The notes under the pieces were generated by a model that had not been told where the DNA came from, did not search any database, and saw only the letters and a list, made by a program, of their open reading frames with translations. A DNA stretch of 10,344 bases. It comes from an uncultured Chloroflexota bacterium (GTDB lineage Bacteria; Chloroflexota; Anaerolineae; Anaerolineales; Villigracilaceae). The first letter of the stretch is position 1; every line of letters begins with the position of its first letter. Below are positions 1-6,714 of this stretch, piece after piece. The stretch is from positions 1 through 10,344 of the forward strand of contig CAILWD010000092.1 of assembly GCA_903837815.1 (NCBI GenBank), given 5' to 3'. Made by a program: the position numbers and the translations under genes.

Positions 1-50
1 CTCAACCAATTGCTTAAGAGGCAACTGCTCTGCCATTGAGCTACGGAGCC
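1..50 (-). tRNA. tRNA-Lys (anticodon CTT), 3' part beyond window edge
   Basis: Read on the minus strand from position 50, the sequence folds as a tRNA. It has the acceptor 5' strand GGCTCCG, TA, a D-arm with GCTC/GAGC stem, and an anticodon stem GTTGC/GCAAT (one G-U pair) closing the loop CTCTTAA. The loop places CTT at positions 34-36, which decodes AAG lysine. The window ends in the variable/T-arm region, so the T-arm and 3' acceptor strand cannot be checked. A near-consensus promoter lies immediately upstream. Confidence 0.9.
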
Positions 51-71
51 GTTTCTAAACTTGCGGGGCGT

Positions 72-99
72 ATTATACCGCAAAGGGGTTTTGTGTCAA
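72..99 (-). promoter_or_regulatory. Sigma-70-type promoter for tRNA-Lys
   Basis: On the minus strand a perfect -35 box TTGACA (99-94) and a perfect -10 box TATAAT (77-72) are separated by 16 bp. Transcription should start near 65, about 15 bases before the tRNA 5' end at 50. A 6-bp inverted repeat (TTGCGG at 61-66, CCGCAA at 78-83) flanks the -10 box. It may be chance or a protein-binding symmetry. This is the strongest promoter match in the window, as expected for a stable-RNA gene. Confidence 0.85.
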
Positions 100-122
100 T
101 AATTTTTCAACCCATGTTCCGG

Positions 123-1541
123 CTATAAAACCTCTCCGACGCCGCGCTTCAAATATTTTCCATCGCCCGATTTGCCGAGCCACTTCTCGCCGTCCACGAT
201 CAGCTTGCCGCGCAGGAAAACTTTTTCAGGGTAGCCGATCAAGTCCCAGCCTTCGTAGAGGCTGTAATCCGTCCGCTGGTGGGAGTGTGAAACACCGTAC
301 TTGACTTGCTTTTCGGGATCCCAAACCACGATGTCTGCATCTGCCCCGGGGATGAGCGCTCCTTTGCGCGGATACAAGCCGAAAATCTTGGCTGGGTTGG
401 TAGACATGTACGCCACAAACTGATTGGGCGTGATCCGTCCCGCGCGGACTCCATGTGTCCACATGATGGGCATACGGTCTTGAATGCCGGGTAAGCCATT
501 TGGAATTTTCGTGAAGTCCTTCGCGCCGAGTTCCTTGCCGGGAATGGCGACTTCCTTGCCTTCGTAAACGATCGGCTTTGTGCCGTCGAAGAAAAACGGG
601 CAATGGTCAGTGCCAATAGTTTGGAGGGTGTCTTCGTGAAGTCCCTGCCATATCCGCGCGTTATCTTCTTTGAAACGCATCGGCGGGGAGCAAATCCACT
701 TGGCGCCATCGGGACGGCGCAACTCTTCGATGGAGAAAAACAGGTACGGGGGACAGGTTTCACCCATCACTTTGACTCCGCGCTCGCGGGCATATTTTAA
801 CATGTCCACTTCGCCGCCCATGTTCATGTGGACGATATAAACAGGTGAATCCGCCTGCTCTGCCATCGCCGCCATGCGGAGTGTCGCTTCGACTGCGCCC
901 CAGCCTGGGCGAGTGAGCGCGTGCCATTCGGGAGAGGTGTGTCCCGCCGCCAGCGCTTCGGGGATGAGTTGTTCGATGACGTCGCCGTTTTCGCAGTGCG
1001 CCAGCATCAACATGCCGTTTTCTTTGGCAAGCCGCAGGGCGCGGAAGATGCCGCCGTCGTCCAGCCGGAGTTTGCCGTTGTAGGCGGTGAAGACTTTCAG
1101 GGTCTGGATTCCCATCTCCATCAGCGACGGCAACTCTTTTGCTAGTTTGTCGTCGAAATGGTTCAGGTTCATGTGGAAGGAGTAGTCGATTGCAGCCTTG
1201 GCGGATTTTTCCAGCCACAGGTCGGTTGAATATTTGAAGCCTTGTTCTTCTAAAACGACAAAGTCCATTGCGGTGGTGGTTCCACCGAAGGCCGCCGCCT
1301 TATGACCTGTGTAATGGTCGTCAGATGAGACTGTGCCGAACATGGGCAAGTCCAGATGAACGTGTGGGTCGATTCCGCCGGGCATGATGAGTTTGCCGCT
1401 GGCGTCAATCACCTCAACATTGTCCGCGCTGAGCGCAGTCGAAGCGCCAATGCTGACAATTTTTTCGCCTTCGATGAGGATGTCCGCCTGAAAGGTCTCA
1501 GACGCGGTGATAAGGGTTCCGTTTTTGATCAAGGTTGTCAT
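123..1541 (-). CDS. hydA: Dihydropyrimidinase / D-hydantoinase
   Basis: Cyclic-amide hydrolase of the amidohydrolase superfamily, cytoplasmic, 472 aa, which is normal for the family. Members reversibly open dihydropyrimidines or 5-substituted hydantoins to N-carbamoyl amino acids in pyrimidine breakdown. The binuclear metal site is visible: HVH (H60, H62), the lysine expected to be carboxylated in TLKVFTAY (K149), H182 in AHCENGD, H238 in VYIVHMN and D312 in GTDHCPF. Y154 matches the catalytic tyrosine after that lysine. The frame is open upstream to about 1712, but the start at 1541 (MTTLIKNG) is preferred. AAAGGAG lies 7 bases before it, the family begins there, and the extension is low-complexity readthrough inside the neighbouring gene. 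The upstream gene (1498-2109) overlaps it by 44 bases, suggesting translational coupling. No pyrimidine reductase or carbamoylase gene lies in the window, so the in vivo substrate (dihydrouracil, hydantoin or other) is undecided. Confidence 0.93.
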   Translation of the reverse strand: MTTLIKNGTLITASETFQADILIEGEKIVSIGASTALSADNVEVIDASGKLIMPGGIDPHVHLDLPMFGTVSSDDHYTGHKAAAFGGTTTAMDFVVLEEQGFKYSTDLWLEKSAKAAIDYSFHMNLNHFDDKLAKELPSLMEMGIQTLKVFTAYNGKLRLDDGGIFRALRLAKENGMLMLAHCENGDVIEQLIPEALAAGHTSPEWHALTRPGWGAVEATLRMAAMAEQADSPVYIVHMNMGGEVDMLKYARERGVKVMGETCPPYLFFSIEELRRPDGAKWICSPPMRFKEDNARIWQGLHEDTLQTIGTDHCPFFFDGTKPIVYEGKEVAIPGKELGAKDFTKIPNGLPGIQDRMPIMWTHGVRAGRITPNQFVAYMSTNPAKIFGLYPRKGALIPGADADIVVWDPEKQVKYGVSHSHQRTDYSLYEGWDLIGYPEKVFLRGKLIVDGEKWLGKSGDGKYLKRGVGEVL

Positions 1542-2109
1542 TTGGTTGCTCCTTTGTGCTGTAATCTGCCTGTGCCTCTTTAATTCCAAGTAATGCCAAT
1601 AAAACATCCGGGGGTAAATCCGCTTCGGGTAAATCGACTTTGTATAATTGCTCGTTCTCGGCGCGTTCGCGCAGGTTCTTCCACAAAATATCGCGCTCTT
1701 CGCTTTGAACAACGAGGTCGTTGAGTAGTTTGGCGTTCAGCAAATATTCGCCGGTTGAATACAAAAAAGTCAGGCGCTTCCACTTGTCGGCGCGGATGGG
1801 TTCGCGCAGTTTTTCCAACCCGCCGAGTTGGATTTTGAAATATTCCTCGCGCGCTCGCGGGTGATCTTTCTCGTCGCGCAGTAACTCGCCGCGGGTGGTC
1901 AACTCGTGTCCACGCGCTTCGGCAATGTATTCGATTTGTCCGCCGCGTTCGCCAAAGGCTGCGGGTTGATAAAAAGCCAGGTAGTCCACCGCCACAACTT
2001 TCGGGGCGGAGCGAAGCGGAATCCGATACCAGCCGAGGAGTCGCGCAATTTCCAAATCCCGCGGTGAAGGAATCAGGCAGACCAGAATTAAATCCGTCGA
2101 TTTGAGCAT
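1498..2109 (-). CDS. Hypothetical protein, possible PUA/EVE-like N-terminal domain
   Basis: 203 aa, not recognised as a named family. It looks like a real gene because it fills the space between two clear genes. It starts (ATG at 2109) 3 bases after the kinase stop codon and runs 44 bases into hydA. No convincing Shine-Dalgarno is seen, so it probably depends on coupling to the kinase. Residues 1-130 alternate short hydrophobic strands with conserved-looking turns: LILVCLIPSPRDLEIARLLG (6-25), VVAVDYLAFYQPAAFG (38-53), IEYIAEARGHEL (59-70), EYFKIQLGGLEKLREPI (89-105), RLTFLYSTGEYLLNA (112-126). This pattern recalls PUA-like (EVE/ASCH) folds that bind modified nucleic-acid bases, but that is a guess from pattern only. 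Residues 135-203 are charged and partly disordered. No signal peptide, membrane segment or catalytic motif is evident. Confidence 0.8.
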   Translation of the reverse strand: MLKSTDLILVCLIPSPRDLEIARLLGWYRIPLRSAPKVVAVDYLAFYQPAAFGERGGQIEYIAEARGHELTTRGELLRDEKDHPRAREEYFKIQLGGLEKLREPIRADKWKRLTFLYSTGEYLLNAKLLNDLVVQSEERDILWKNLRERAENEQLYKVDLPEADLPPDVLLALLGIKEAQADYSTKEQPNDNLDQKRNPYHRV

Positions 2110-2112
2110 GAA

Positions 2113-3897
2113 CTATTCAGAGGGTGGAATTTCGGTCACCAGCGGCAGAGTGATGACGAAGGCGGTTCCCTTCCCGACCTTGCTTGTGACAAGGATGTCT
2201 CCGCCCATAAGGTTGACGAGTTGTTTGGTAATCGAAAGCCCCAGCCCATATCCCTTGCGCATGATTTTGTTCGCTTCGGGCAGTTGCCTGAACGGTTCGA
2301 AGATGGTCTGGATGGAGTTTTCAGGGATGCCGGGTCCGGTGTCTGCGACTTCCATCTGCCACCAGATCGAATCCAGTTTTTCGATTCGCACCGTCACCCC
2401 GCCGGTTTCGGTGAATTTTATGGCGTTGCTGATGAGGTTGACGAGGATCTGCTTCATTCGATGGCTATCGCCGACGATGGAGACCGGCATGTCGTCGGAA
2501 ATGGAGGAGCTGAATTCGAGGTTTTTCGACTCTGCGAGGATGCTCAACTGACCGCAGGTTTTTCCAAGCACCACGCGAACTTCGAAGGGGACTTCAGCAA
2601 GTTTCAGCCTTCCGCTGTCCAGTTGCGCCTGATCGAGCAAACCTGAAACCAGCGCTTCGAGATACTCGGTGCTTTCCCTGATTTTTCCCAGCACGCTGAT
2701 TTGTTTGTCGTCCAGTTCGCCATAGGATTTGCGGACGAGCAGGTCGGTGTATCCCATGATGATTCCCAGCGGCGTGCGCAGTTCGTGGCTGACATTTGCC
2801 AGCAGTTGGGTCTTGAAACTGTTTGCGCGGGCAGATTCATCGCGGGCAATCGCCAGCGCAGATTCATTTTCCTTCAAGCTGGTGATGTCTCGAAAGGCGA
2901 CGATCCACCCGCTGCTTTGCTTCGGAGAATCGCGCAGGGTGTTGACGAAAAGGTCGAACCAGCGCGCGGGTTTCCCCTCGGCTTCAAACACGATTTCTCT
3001 GTGAAGCCCGTGTTTTTTCAAAGATTGGTCGTCGAGGTAAACCCACTTGTGAAAAATATCGTGGAATAACTTTCCGATGACAGCGTTTGCGTCCAGTTCG
3101 AAGAGGTCTGTCGCGGCGGGGTTCAATTCCACAATTCTCATGCCGGGGTCGAGCACGATCACCGCGTCGGAGATGCTCTCGAAGACGACGCGGTGCGCCA
3201 CAGGCACGATGTTCAACATTGCGTAGCGCAAGAATCCCCAGCCGAGGATCAGGATGGAGAGCGAGAAAACGACGGAGGTGATGTCGATTGGCACAACTCT
3301 CGCAATGACGATGCCGTTTGAAACCCAGGGCAGGAGGATGGCAATAACGTTGACTGCCACCTGCGAGCGATACACGTCGCGCTGATTCCAATATTCGCGA
3401 ATCAGGAAGTAGGTTCCCAGCACGAGAATGCCGTACACATAGATGGCGTGCAGCCAGAACCACCAGCCGGGTGGATTCCAAATCAACACCAGCCCCGACG
3501 CTTTATTTGTAACAAGCATGATTTCGGTAAAGAACCAGTTGTGGAATTCGGAGGTCCACACTACCAACAGGGTGAGGGTGGGGAAAATCAGCGCCAGCGC
3601 GAGGTTGCGTTTTGTCAGCCAGTTTCCATGCCCCGAATAGGCGAGCGCAAAAGCCGTCCATGATAACGGCACACCGATGATGCCGATGTATTCGATTTTG
3701 ACGGCCAGAAGTTTGATTTGAAGATCAAGACTCCCCAACTCGAAGATGTACCCCGCCGACCACAGGGTCGCAAAAAAACACATGGCAATGAAGGGGGTTG
3801 CCGCAAAATGTCCCCGACGGCGGAATGCGTACACGCCCATCGAAAAGGTCAGCGCAACCGAGACGAACCAGGGAATTAAGTATGGCGTGTTTTGCAT
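2113..3897 (-). CDS. Membrane sensor histidine kinase (7TM sensor, PAS, HisKA, HATPase)
   Basis: 594 aa two-component sensor kinase in the cytoplasmic membrane. Residues 5-230 form about seven hydrophobic helices, matching the seven-helix histidine-kinase N-terminal region (HisKA_7TM type). A PAS domain follows (about 235-345; SISDAVIVLDPGMRIVELNPA opens it and WIVAFRDITSLKE closes it). The dimerisation/phosphoacceptor helix has NVSHELRTPLG with H371. The ATPase domain shows the N box (N487, N491 in LVNLISNAIKF), G1 box DTGPGIP (519-525), F box FEPF (533-536) and G2 box GYGLGLS (549-555). All catalytic motifs are intact, so it should be an active kinase. It ends at PPSE with no fused receiver, and no response regulator is nearby, so it is an orphan here. 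It is the first gene of the likely kinase-hypothetical-hydA operon. The start at 3897 keeps the first helix, and no Shine-Dalgarno precedes it. Its signal is unknown. Confidence 0.94.
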   Translation of the reverse strand: MQNTPYLIPWFVSVALTFSMGVYAFRRRGHFAATPFIAMCFFATLWSAGYIFELGSLDLQIKLLAVKIEYIGIIGVPLSWTAFALAYSGHGNWLTKRNLALALIFPTLTLLVVWTSEFHNWFFTEIMLVTNKASGLVLIWNPPGWWFWLHAIYVYGILVLGTYFLIREYWNQRDVYRSQVAVNVIAILLPWVSNGIVIARVVPIDITSVVFSLSILILGWGFLRYAMLNIVPVAHRVVFESISDAVIVLDPGMRIVELNPAATDLFELDANAVIGKLFHDIFHKWVYLDDQSLKKHGLHREIVFEAEGKPARWFDLFVNTLRDSPKQSSGWIVAFRDITSLKENESALAIARDESARANSFKTQLLANVSHELRTPLGIIMGYTDLLVRKSYGELDDKQISVLGKIRESTEYLEALVSGLLDQAQLDSGRLKLAEVPFEVRVVLGKTCGQLSILAESKNLEFSSSISDDMPVSIVGDSHRMKQILVNLISNAIKFTETGGVTVRIEKLDSIWWQMEVADTGPGIPENSIQTIFEPFRQLPEANKIMRKGYGLGLSITKQLVNLMGGDILVTSKVGKGTAFVITLPLVTEIPPSE

Positions 3898-3904
3898 TCT
3901 ATAA

Positions 3905-3910
3905 ATTATA
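3905..3910 (-). promoter_or_regulatory. -10 box of histidine kinase operon, possibly leaderless
   Basis: A perfect TATAAT (minus strand, 3910-3905) ends 7 bases before the kinase ATG at 3897. A start site 6-8 bases past the -10 box would fall at or next to the A of the ATG, giving a leaderless or almost leaderless message. The absence of any Shine-Dalgarno supports this. The -35 region falls in the T-rich end of the preceding terminator and has no good match to TTGACA. Confidence 0.55.
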
Positions 3911-3926
3911 CAACACTCTCTTATTG

Positions 3927-3960
3927 AAAAACTCCGAAGTCTGCGAGACTTCGGAGTTTT
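3927..3960 (-). terminator. Rho-independent terminator of the PLP enzyme gene
   Basis: A perfect 14-bp inverted repeat (3928-3941 with 3947-3960) with a 5-base loop. On the minus strand it begins 6 bases past the stop codon of the PLP enzyme gene (3967) and ends in a run of five T. The stem core is GACTTCGGAG paired with CTCCGAAGTC. It insulates the PLP gene from the kinase operon directly downstream. Confidence 0.92.
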
Positions 3961-3966
3961 GGATTC

Positions 3967-5433
3967 CTAGACCAATCCGACTTCCTTGTTGAATTCGACG
4001 ATCAACTCATCGATTTCGTCAGCCTGCTTCTGGACGGATGTCCAGTAATCGGGCTGGTACCACTGCTGCTGGATTTCCTCGTAGGTCTTGCCCTGCTGTT
4101 CGACCCAGGTGTAATACTTGAGGTTATGAACGCGGCGGCGGTCGGTGTAGCGCAGTTCGAGCATGTTGTCGGTGGACTGACCGTGCAGGTAGCGGGCGAA
4201 GTCTGCGGCGGCGTCGGTTTCGCTGTACGCGCCGAATTCCTGGTGCATTTCGTGCAGACGCGAGCGGTAGAGTTCCATCGAGTCGGTTAGCATGGTGAAC
4301 ATAATGTCGTCTTCGCCCATTTCGTAGTACTTGGCGGCTTTGATGGCAGAGAGGACGTTCGAGATGCCAGAGAAACCGAGCAGGTCGAGTTTGCCGACTA
4401 CTTCTTCCGAAACGCCCATCTTGACCAGATACGCCTTGCCATTCTCTTCGTTGAACAGGCGGGAGATGTTGACCACGGCGTTGTCGTCGATGGCGGTGAC
4501 CATGTCGGTGTTCTTGGTGTTGTGAACCCAGGGCACATGCTTGTCGCCGATGCCTTCGATGCGGTGTGCGCCGAAGCCGTTTTCGAGCAGAGTGGGGCAT
4601 TGCAGCGCTTCGCTGGCGACAATCTTGCTGTCGGGGAATAACTGCTTCATGTAGTCGCCGCTGGCGATGGTCCCTGCCGACCCGGTAGCCGATGCCATGC
4701 CGCGATAACGCCCGTTCTTGCCTGCAACCTGTTTCAAGACCTCTTCCATCGCGTGACCCGTTACTTCGTAGTGCCAGAGGTAATTGCCGAATTCCTGGAA
4801 CTGGTCGAAGATCATCAAGTCCTGACCGGAGTTGCGGAGTTCCCAGCACTTGTCGAAGATTTCCTTCACGTTCGATTCGGAGCCAGGGGTCTTGATGGTT
4901 TCGCCTGCGACCTTGGCAAGCCACTCGAAGCGTTCCTTCGACATGCCTTCGGGCAGGATGGCGATGGATTCACAAGCCAGCAGCGCAGAATCATATGCGC
5001 CGCCGCGGCAGTAATTTCCGGTGGAGGGCCAGACTGCCTTCTGGGTGGTCGGGTCGAATTGACCGGTGACCAGACGCGGCACAAGACACGAAAACGCCGC
5101 GCCAACTTTGTGCGCTCCCGTCGGGAACCATTTGCCGACGAGGACGACAATGCGGGCTTTGACTCCCGTCAGCGAGGAGGGAAGTTCGAGGTAGTTCACT
5201 CCGCCGTAAGTCCCGCCTGAAGCGGTGGGTTGATTGTGCCAGTTGATGCGGAAGAGATTGCGGGGATGAATATCCCACAGCCCGATGCCCTTCAATTCCT
5301 CCTTGATTTTGGCGGGAATCTTCGAAGGGTCCTTCATCTGGGCATAAGTGGGGATGATGATGTTGCGCTCTTTGGCTCGTTGAATGGCGCGGGCGCGGCG
5401 GTCTTTATGAATGGTGAGGTCAATTGTGGTCAT
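3967..5433 (-). CDS. Fold-type II PLP-dependent enzyme (TrpB/cysteine synthase superfamily), substrate unknown
   Basis: 488 aa cytoplasmic enzyme of the beta-family of pyridoxal phosphate enzymes. The Schiff-base lysine is probably K109 in WFPTGAHKVGAAF, close to the GAHK motif of tryptophan synthase beta. PSTGNYCRGGA (136-146) fits the substrate-carboxylate loop (compare TSGN of cysteine synthase). ATGSAGTIASG (249-259) fits the phosphate-binding glycine loop. Extra segments make it longer than cysteine synthase (about 310 aa) or TrpB (about 400 aa): an N-terminal region of about 60 residues with IHPRNLFRINWHNQPTA, and a C-terminal helical tail from about 390 rich in W, Y and Q. It is not a standard TrpB, threonine synthase or cystathionine synthase. 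The reaction (beta-replacement, lyase or deaminase) cannot be named. The start at 5433 has AGGAG 6 bases upstream. The gene has its own promoter and terminator, so it is monocistronic. Confidence 0.88.
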   Translation of the reverse strand: MTTIDLTIHKDRRARAIQRAKERNIIIPTYAQMKDPSKIPAKIKEELKGIGLWDIHPRNLFRINWHNQPTASGGTYGGVNYLELPSSLTGVKARIVVLVGKWFPTGAHKVGAAFSCLVPRLVTGQFDPTTQKAVWPSTGNYCRGGAYDSALLACESIAILPEGMSKERFEWLAKVAGETIKTPGSESNVKEIFDKCWELRNSGQDLMIFDQFQEFGNYLWHYEVTGHAMEEVLKQVAGKNGRYRGMASATGSAGTIASGDYMKQLFPDSKIVASEALQCPTLLENGFGAHRIEGIGDKHVPWVHNTKNTDMVTAIDDNAVVNISRLFNEENGKAYLVKMGVSEEVVGKLDLLGFSGISNVLSAIKAAKYYEMGEDDIMFTMLTDSMELYRSRLHEMHQEFGAYSETDAAADFARYLHGQSTDNMLELRYTDRRRVHNLKYYTWVEQQGKTYEEIQQQWYQPDYWTSVQKQADEIDELIVEFNKEVGLV

Positions 5434-5454
5434 GGGATTCTCCTGATTTTTTAA

Positions 5455-5465
5455 TTGTCAGACAA
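5455..5465 (-). promoter_or_regulatory. Candidate GntR/FadR-type operator at the PLP gene start site
   Basis: A perfect 5-bp inverted repeat with one central base reads TTGTCTGACAA on the minus strand. It fits the TNGTNNNACNA pattern known for FadR-subfamily GntR regulators. It sits over the predicted start site (about 5463) of the PLP gene, where a repressor would block transcription. No GntR gene is in the window. An 11-base site of this kind can also arise by chance. Confidence 0.4.
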
Positions 5466-5469
5466 CTTG

Positions 5470-5475
5470 ATTATA
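5470..5475 (-). promoter_or_regulatory. -10 box of the PLP enzyme gene
   Basis: Perfect TATAAT on the minus strand (5475-5470), about 37 bases before the ATG at 5433. The -35 position (about 5492-5498) gives only TTGTAT or TTTGTA, a weak match. This suggests dependence on an activator or a modest promoter. The -35 region overlaps the T-rich tail of the mmdB terminator. Confidence 0.6.
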
Positions 5476-5485
5476 GCGCAAATAC

Positions 5486-5532
5486 CTAAAAATACAAACA
5501 GTCCCGCAAGCCAATTTCTGCCTGCAGGACTG
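5486..5532 (-). terminator. Rho-independent terminator after mmdB
   Basis: On the minus strand CAGTCCTGCAGGC (5532-5520) pairs with GGCTTGCGGGACTG (5512-5499), allowing G-U pairs, around a short A/T-rich loop. It is followed by TTTGTATTTTTAG. It lies about 25 bases beyond the mmdB stop codon and ends the decarboxylase/glycosyltransferase transcript. Confidence 0.8.
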
Positions 5533-5556
5533 CCAATTACAAATTGCCAATTACTT

Positions 5557-6690
5557 TTATAACCCCAGCGTCTTGCTTACCACAGAGAGCAGAATTCCGC
5601 CCGCAATTACCGAGCCAAGTTGCCCGGCGGTATTCGCGCCCATCGCGTGCATGAGAATGAAGTTATTCGGGTCTTCATCGTTGGCGGTTTTTGCCGCGAG
5701 ACGACCCGCCATCGGGAAGGCAGAGATTCCCGCCGCGCCAATCAGCGGGTTGATCTTGCCGCCGCTGAGGAAGGACATCAACTTGCCGAAGAGCAATCCC
5801 GCCACGGTATCGAGCGCGAAGGCGAACAAACCGAGGATCATGATCTTGCCGGTATCCCAGTTGAGGAAGTCAGCCGCCTGCATGGTCGAGCCGATTGCCA
5901 ACCCTAAAAACAGGGTGGCGATGTTGATGATTTCATTCTCTGCGGCTTTGCTCAACCTATCCACCACACCCGTCACTTTGAGCAGGTTGCCGAGCATTAG
6001 CATCGAAATCAGCGGGGTGGCTTCGGGGACGAGCAGCCCGACGACGAGAGTCAGCACAACGGGGAAGAAAATCAGCGTGGTCTTCGAGATGGGTTTGGGC
6101 GCGTATTCCATCTGAATCATGCGCTCTTTTTTCGTCGTCAGCAGTTTCATCAACGGCGGCTGGATGATGGGGATTAGACTCATGTACGAGTATGCCGCCA
6201 CTGCAATTGGGGCGAGCAGTTCGGGCGCAAGTTTGGACGCCACAAAAATGGATGTGGGTCCGTCGATCGCGCCGATGACACCGATGGAGGCTGCTTCGTT
6301 CAATGGGAAGCCGAGCGCTATCGCCAGCATCAGCGTGCCGAAGATGCCGAACTGTCCCGCTGCGCCAAGCAATACCATCTTGGGTTGGGCGAGCAGCGGC
6401 GAGAAGTCAATCATTGCGCCAACGCCGACGAAGATGAGCAGGGGGAAGAGTTCGGTCTTGATGCCCGCATCGTACAGCACCTTGGTCATGCCTTCGACAG
6501 CGGTCATGCCAGCCAGCGGGATGTTTGCCAGCAAACAACCAAAGCCGATGGGCAGGAGCAGCACGGGTTCGATTTCCCTGAAGACGGCGAGGTATATCAA
6601 GACCAGCGCGGCAAAAATCATCACGCCGTTTCCCAACGTGAAGTGTGTAAAACCTTTGAGCAATTCGGGCAACAGTGAAGTTAAGTCCAT
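5557..6690 (-). CDS. mmdB: Na+-translocating decarboxylase beta subunit (membrane Na+ channel subunit)
   Basis: 377 aa, full length for the OadB/MmdB/GcdB family. This subunit takes the carboxyl group from carboxybiotin, releases CO2 and uses the energy to export Na+. It is strongly hydrophobic throughout, with many membrane helices. Family landmarks in order: PLLIFVGVGAMIDFSPLL (83-100), the Na+-site loop GVIGAIDGPTSIFVA (137-151) with D143, AAYSYMSLIPIIQPP (165-179), and the C-terminal FILMHAMGANTAGQLGS (344-360). The usual GADGPT reads AIDGPT here, and the usual GPN near the end reads GAN. The start at 6690 has AAAGGAA 4 bases upstream. It lies 24 bases after the STAS gene and so belongs to the same transcript. 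The neighbouring CoA-type carboxyltransferase (10149 onward) favours methylmalonyl-CoA over oxaloacetate as substrate. Glutaconyl-CoA or malonate decarboxylase relatives remain possible. Confidence 0.94.
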   Translation of the reverse strand: MDLTSLLPELLKGFTHFTLGNGVMIFAALVLIYLAVFREIEPVLLLPIGFGCLLANIPLAGMTAVEGMTKVLYDAGIKTELFPLLIFVGVGAMIDFSPLLAQPKMVLLGAAGQFGIFGTLMLAIALGFPLNEAASIGVIGAIDGPTSIFVASKLAPELLAPIAVAAYSYMSLIPIIQPPLMKLLTTKKERMIQMEYAPKPISKTTLIFFPVVLTLVVGLLVPEATPLISMLMLGNLLKVTGVVDRLSKAAENEIINIATLFLGLAIGSTMQAADFLNWDTGKIMILGLFAFALDTVAGLLFGKLMSFLSGGKINPLIGAAGISAFPMAGRLAAKTANDEDPNNFILMHAMGANTAGQLGSVIAGGILLSVVSKTLGL

Positions 6691-6714
6691 ACAGTTCCTT
6701 TTTCTATCTTTGCA

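Noticed and set aside
1542..1712. N-terminal extension of 57 residues on the hydantoinase
   Set aside because: The frame is open, but the family starts at MTTLIKNG, a good Shine-Dalgarno precedes 1541, and the region is coding in another frame for the upstream gene.
3927..3960. Riboswitch or attenuator for the kinase operon
   Set aside because: The hairpin is a simple perfect stem with a T-run directly after the PLP gene, and the kinase -10 box lies downstream of it, so it is a terminator and not a leader of the kinase.
4124..4924. 266-codon open frame inside the PLP enzyme gene
   Set aside because: Translation is dominated by Arg, His and Gln with no motif, typical of an out-of-frame shadow of a GC-rich gene; the PLP frame has clear catalytic motifs.
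3967..5433. Tryptophan synthase beta or OrtB thiolase subunit
   Set aside because: The GAHK motif is shared with TrpB but the rest of the sequence and the length do not fit; the NPSGSFK-type motif I associate with OrtB is absent.
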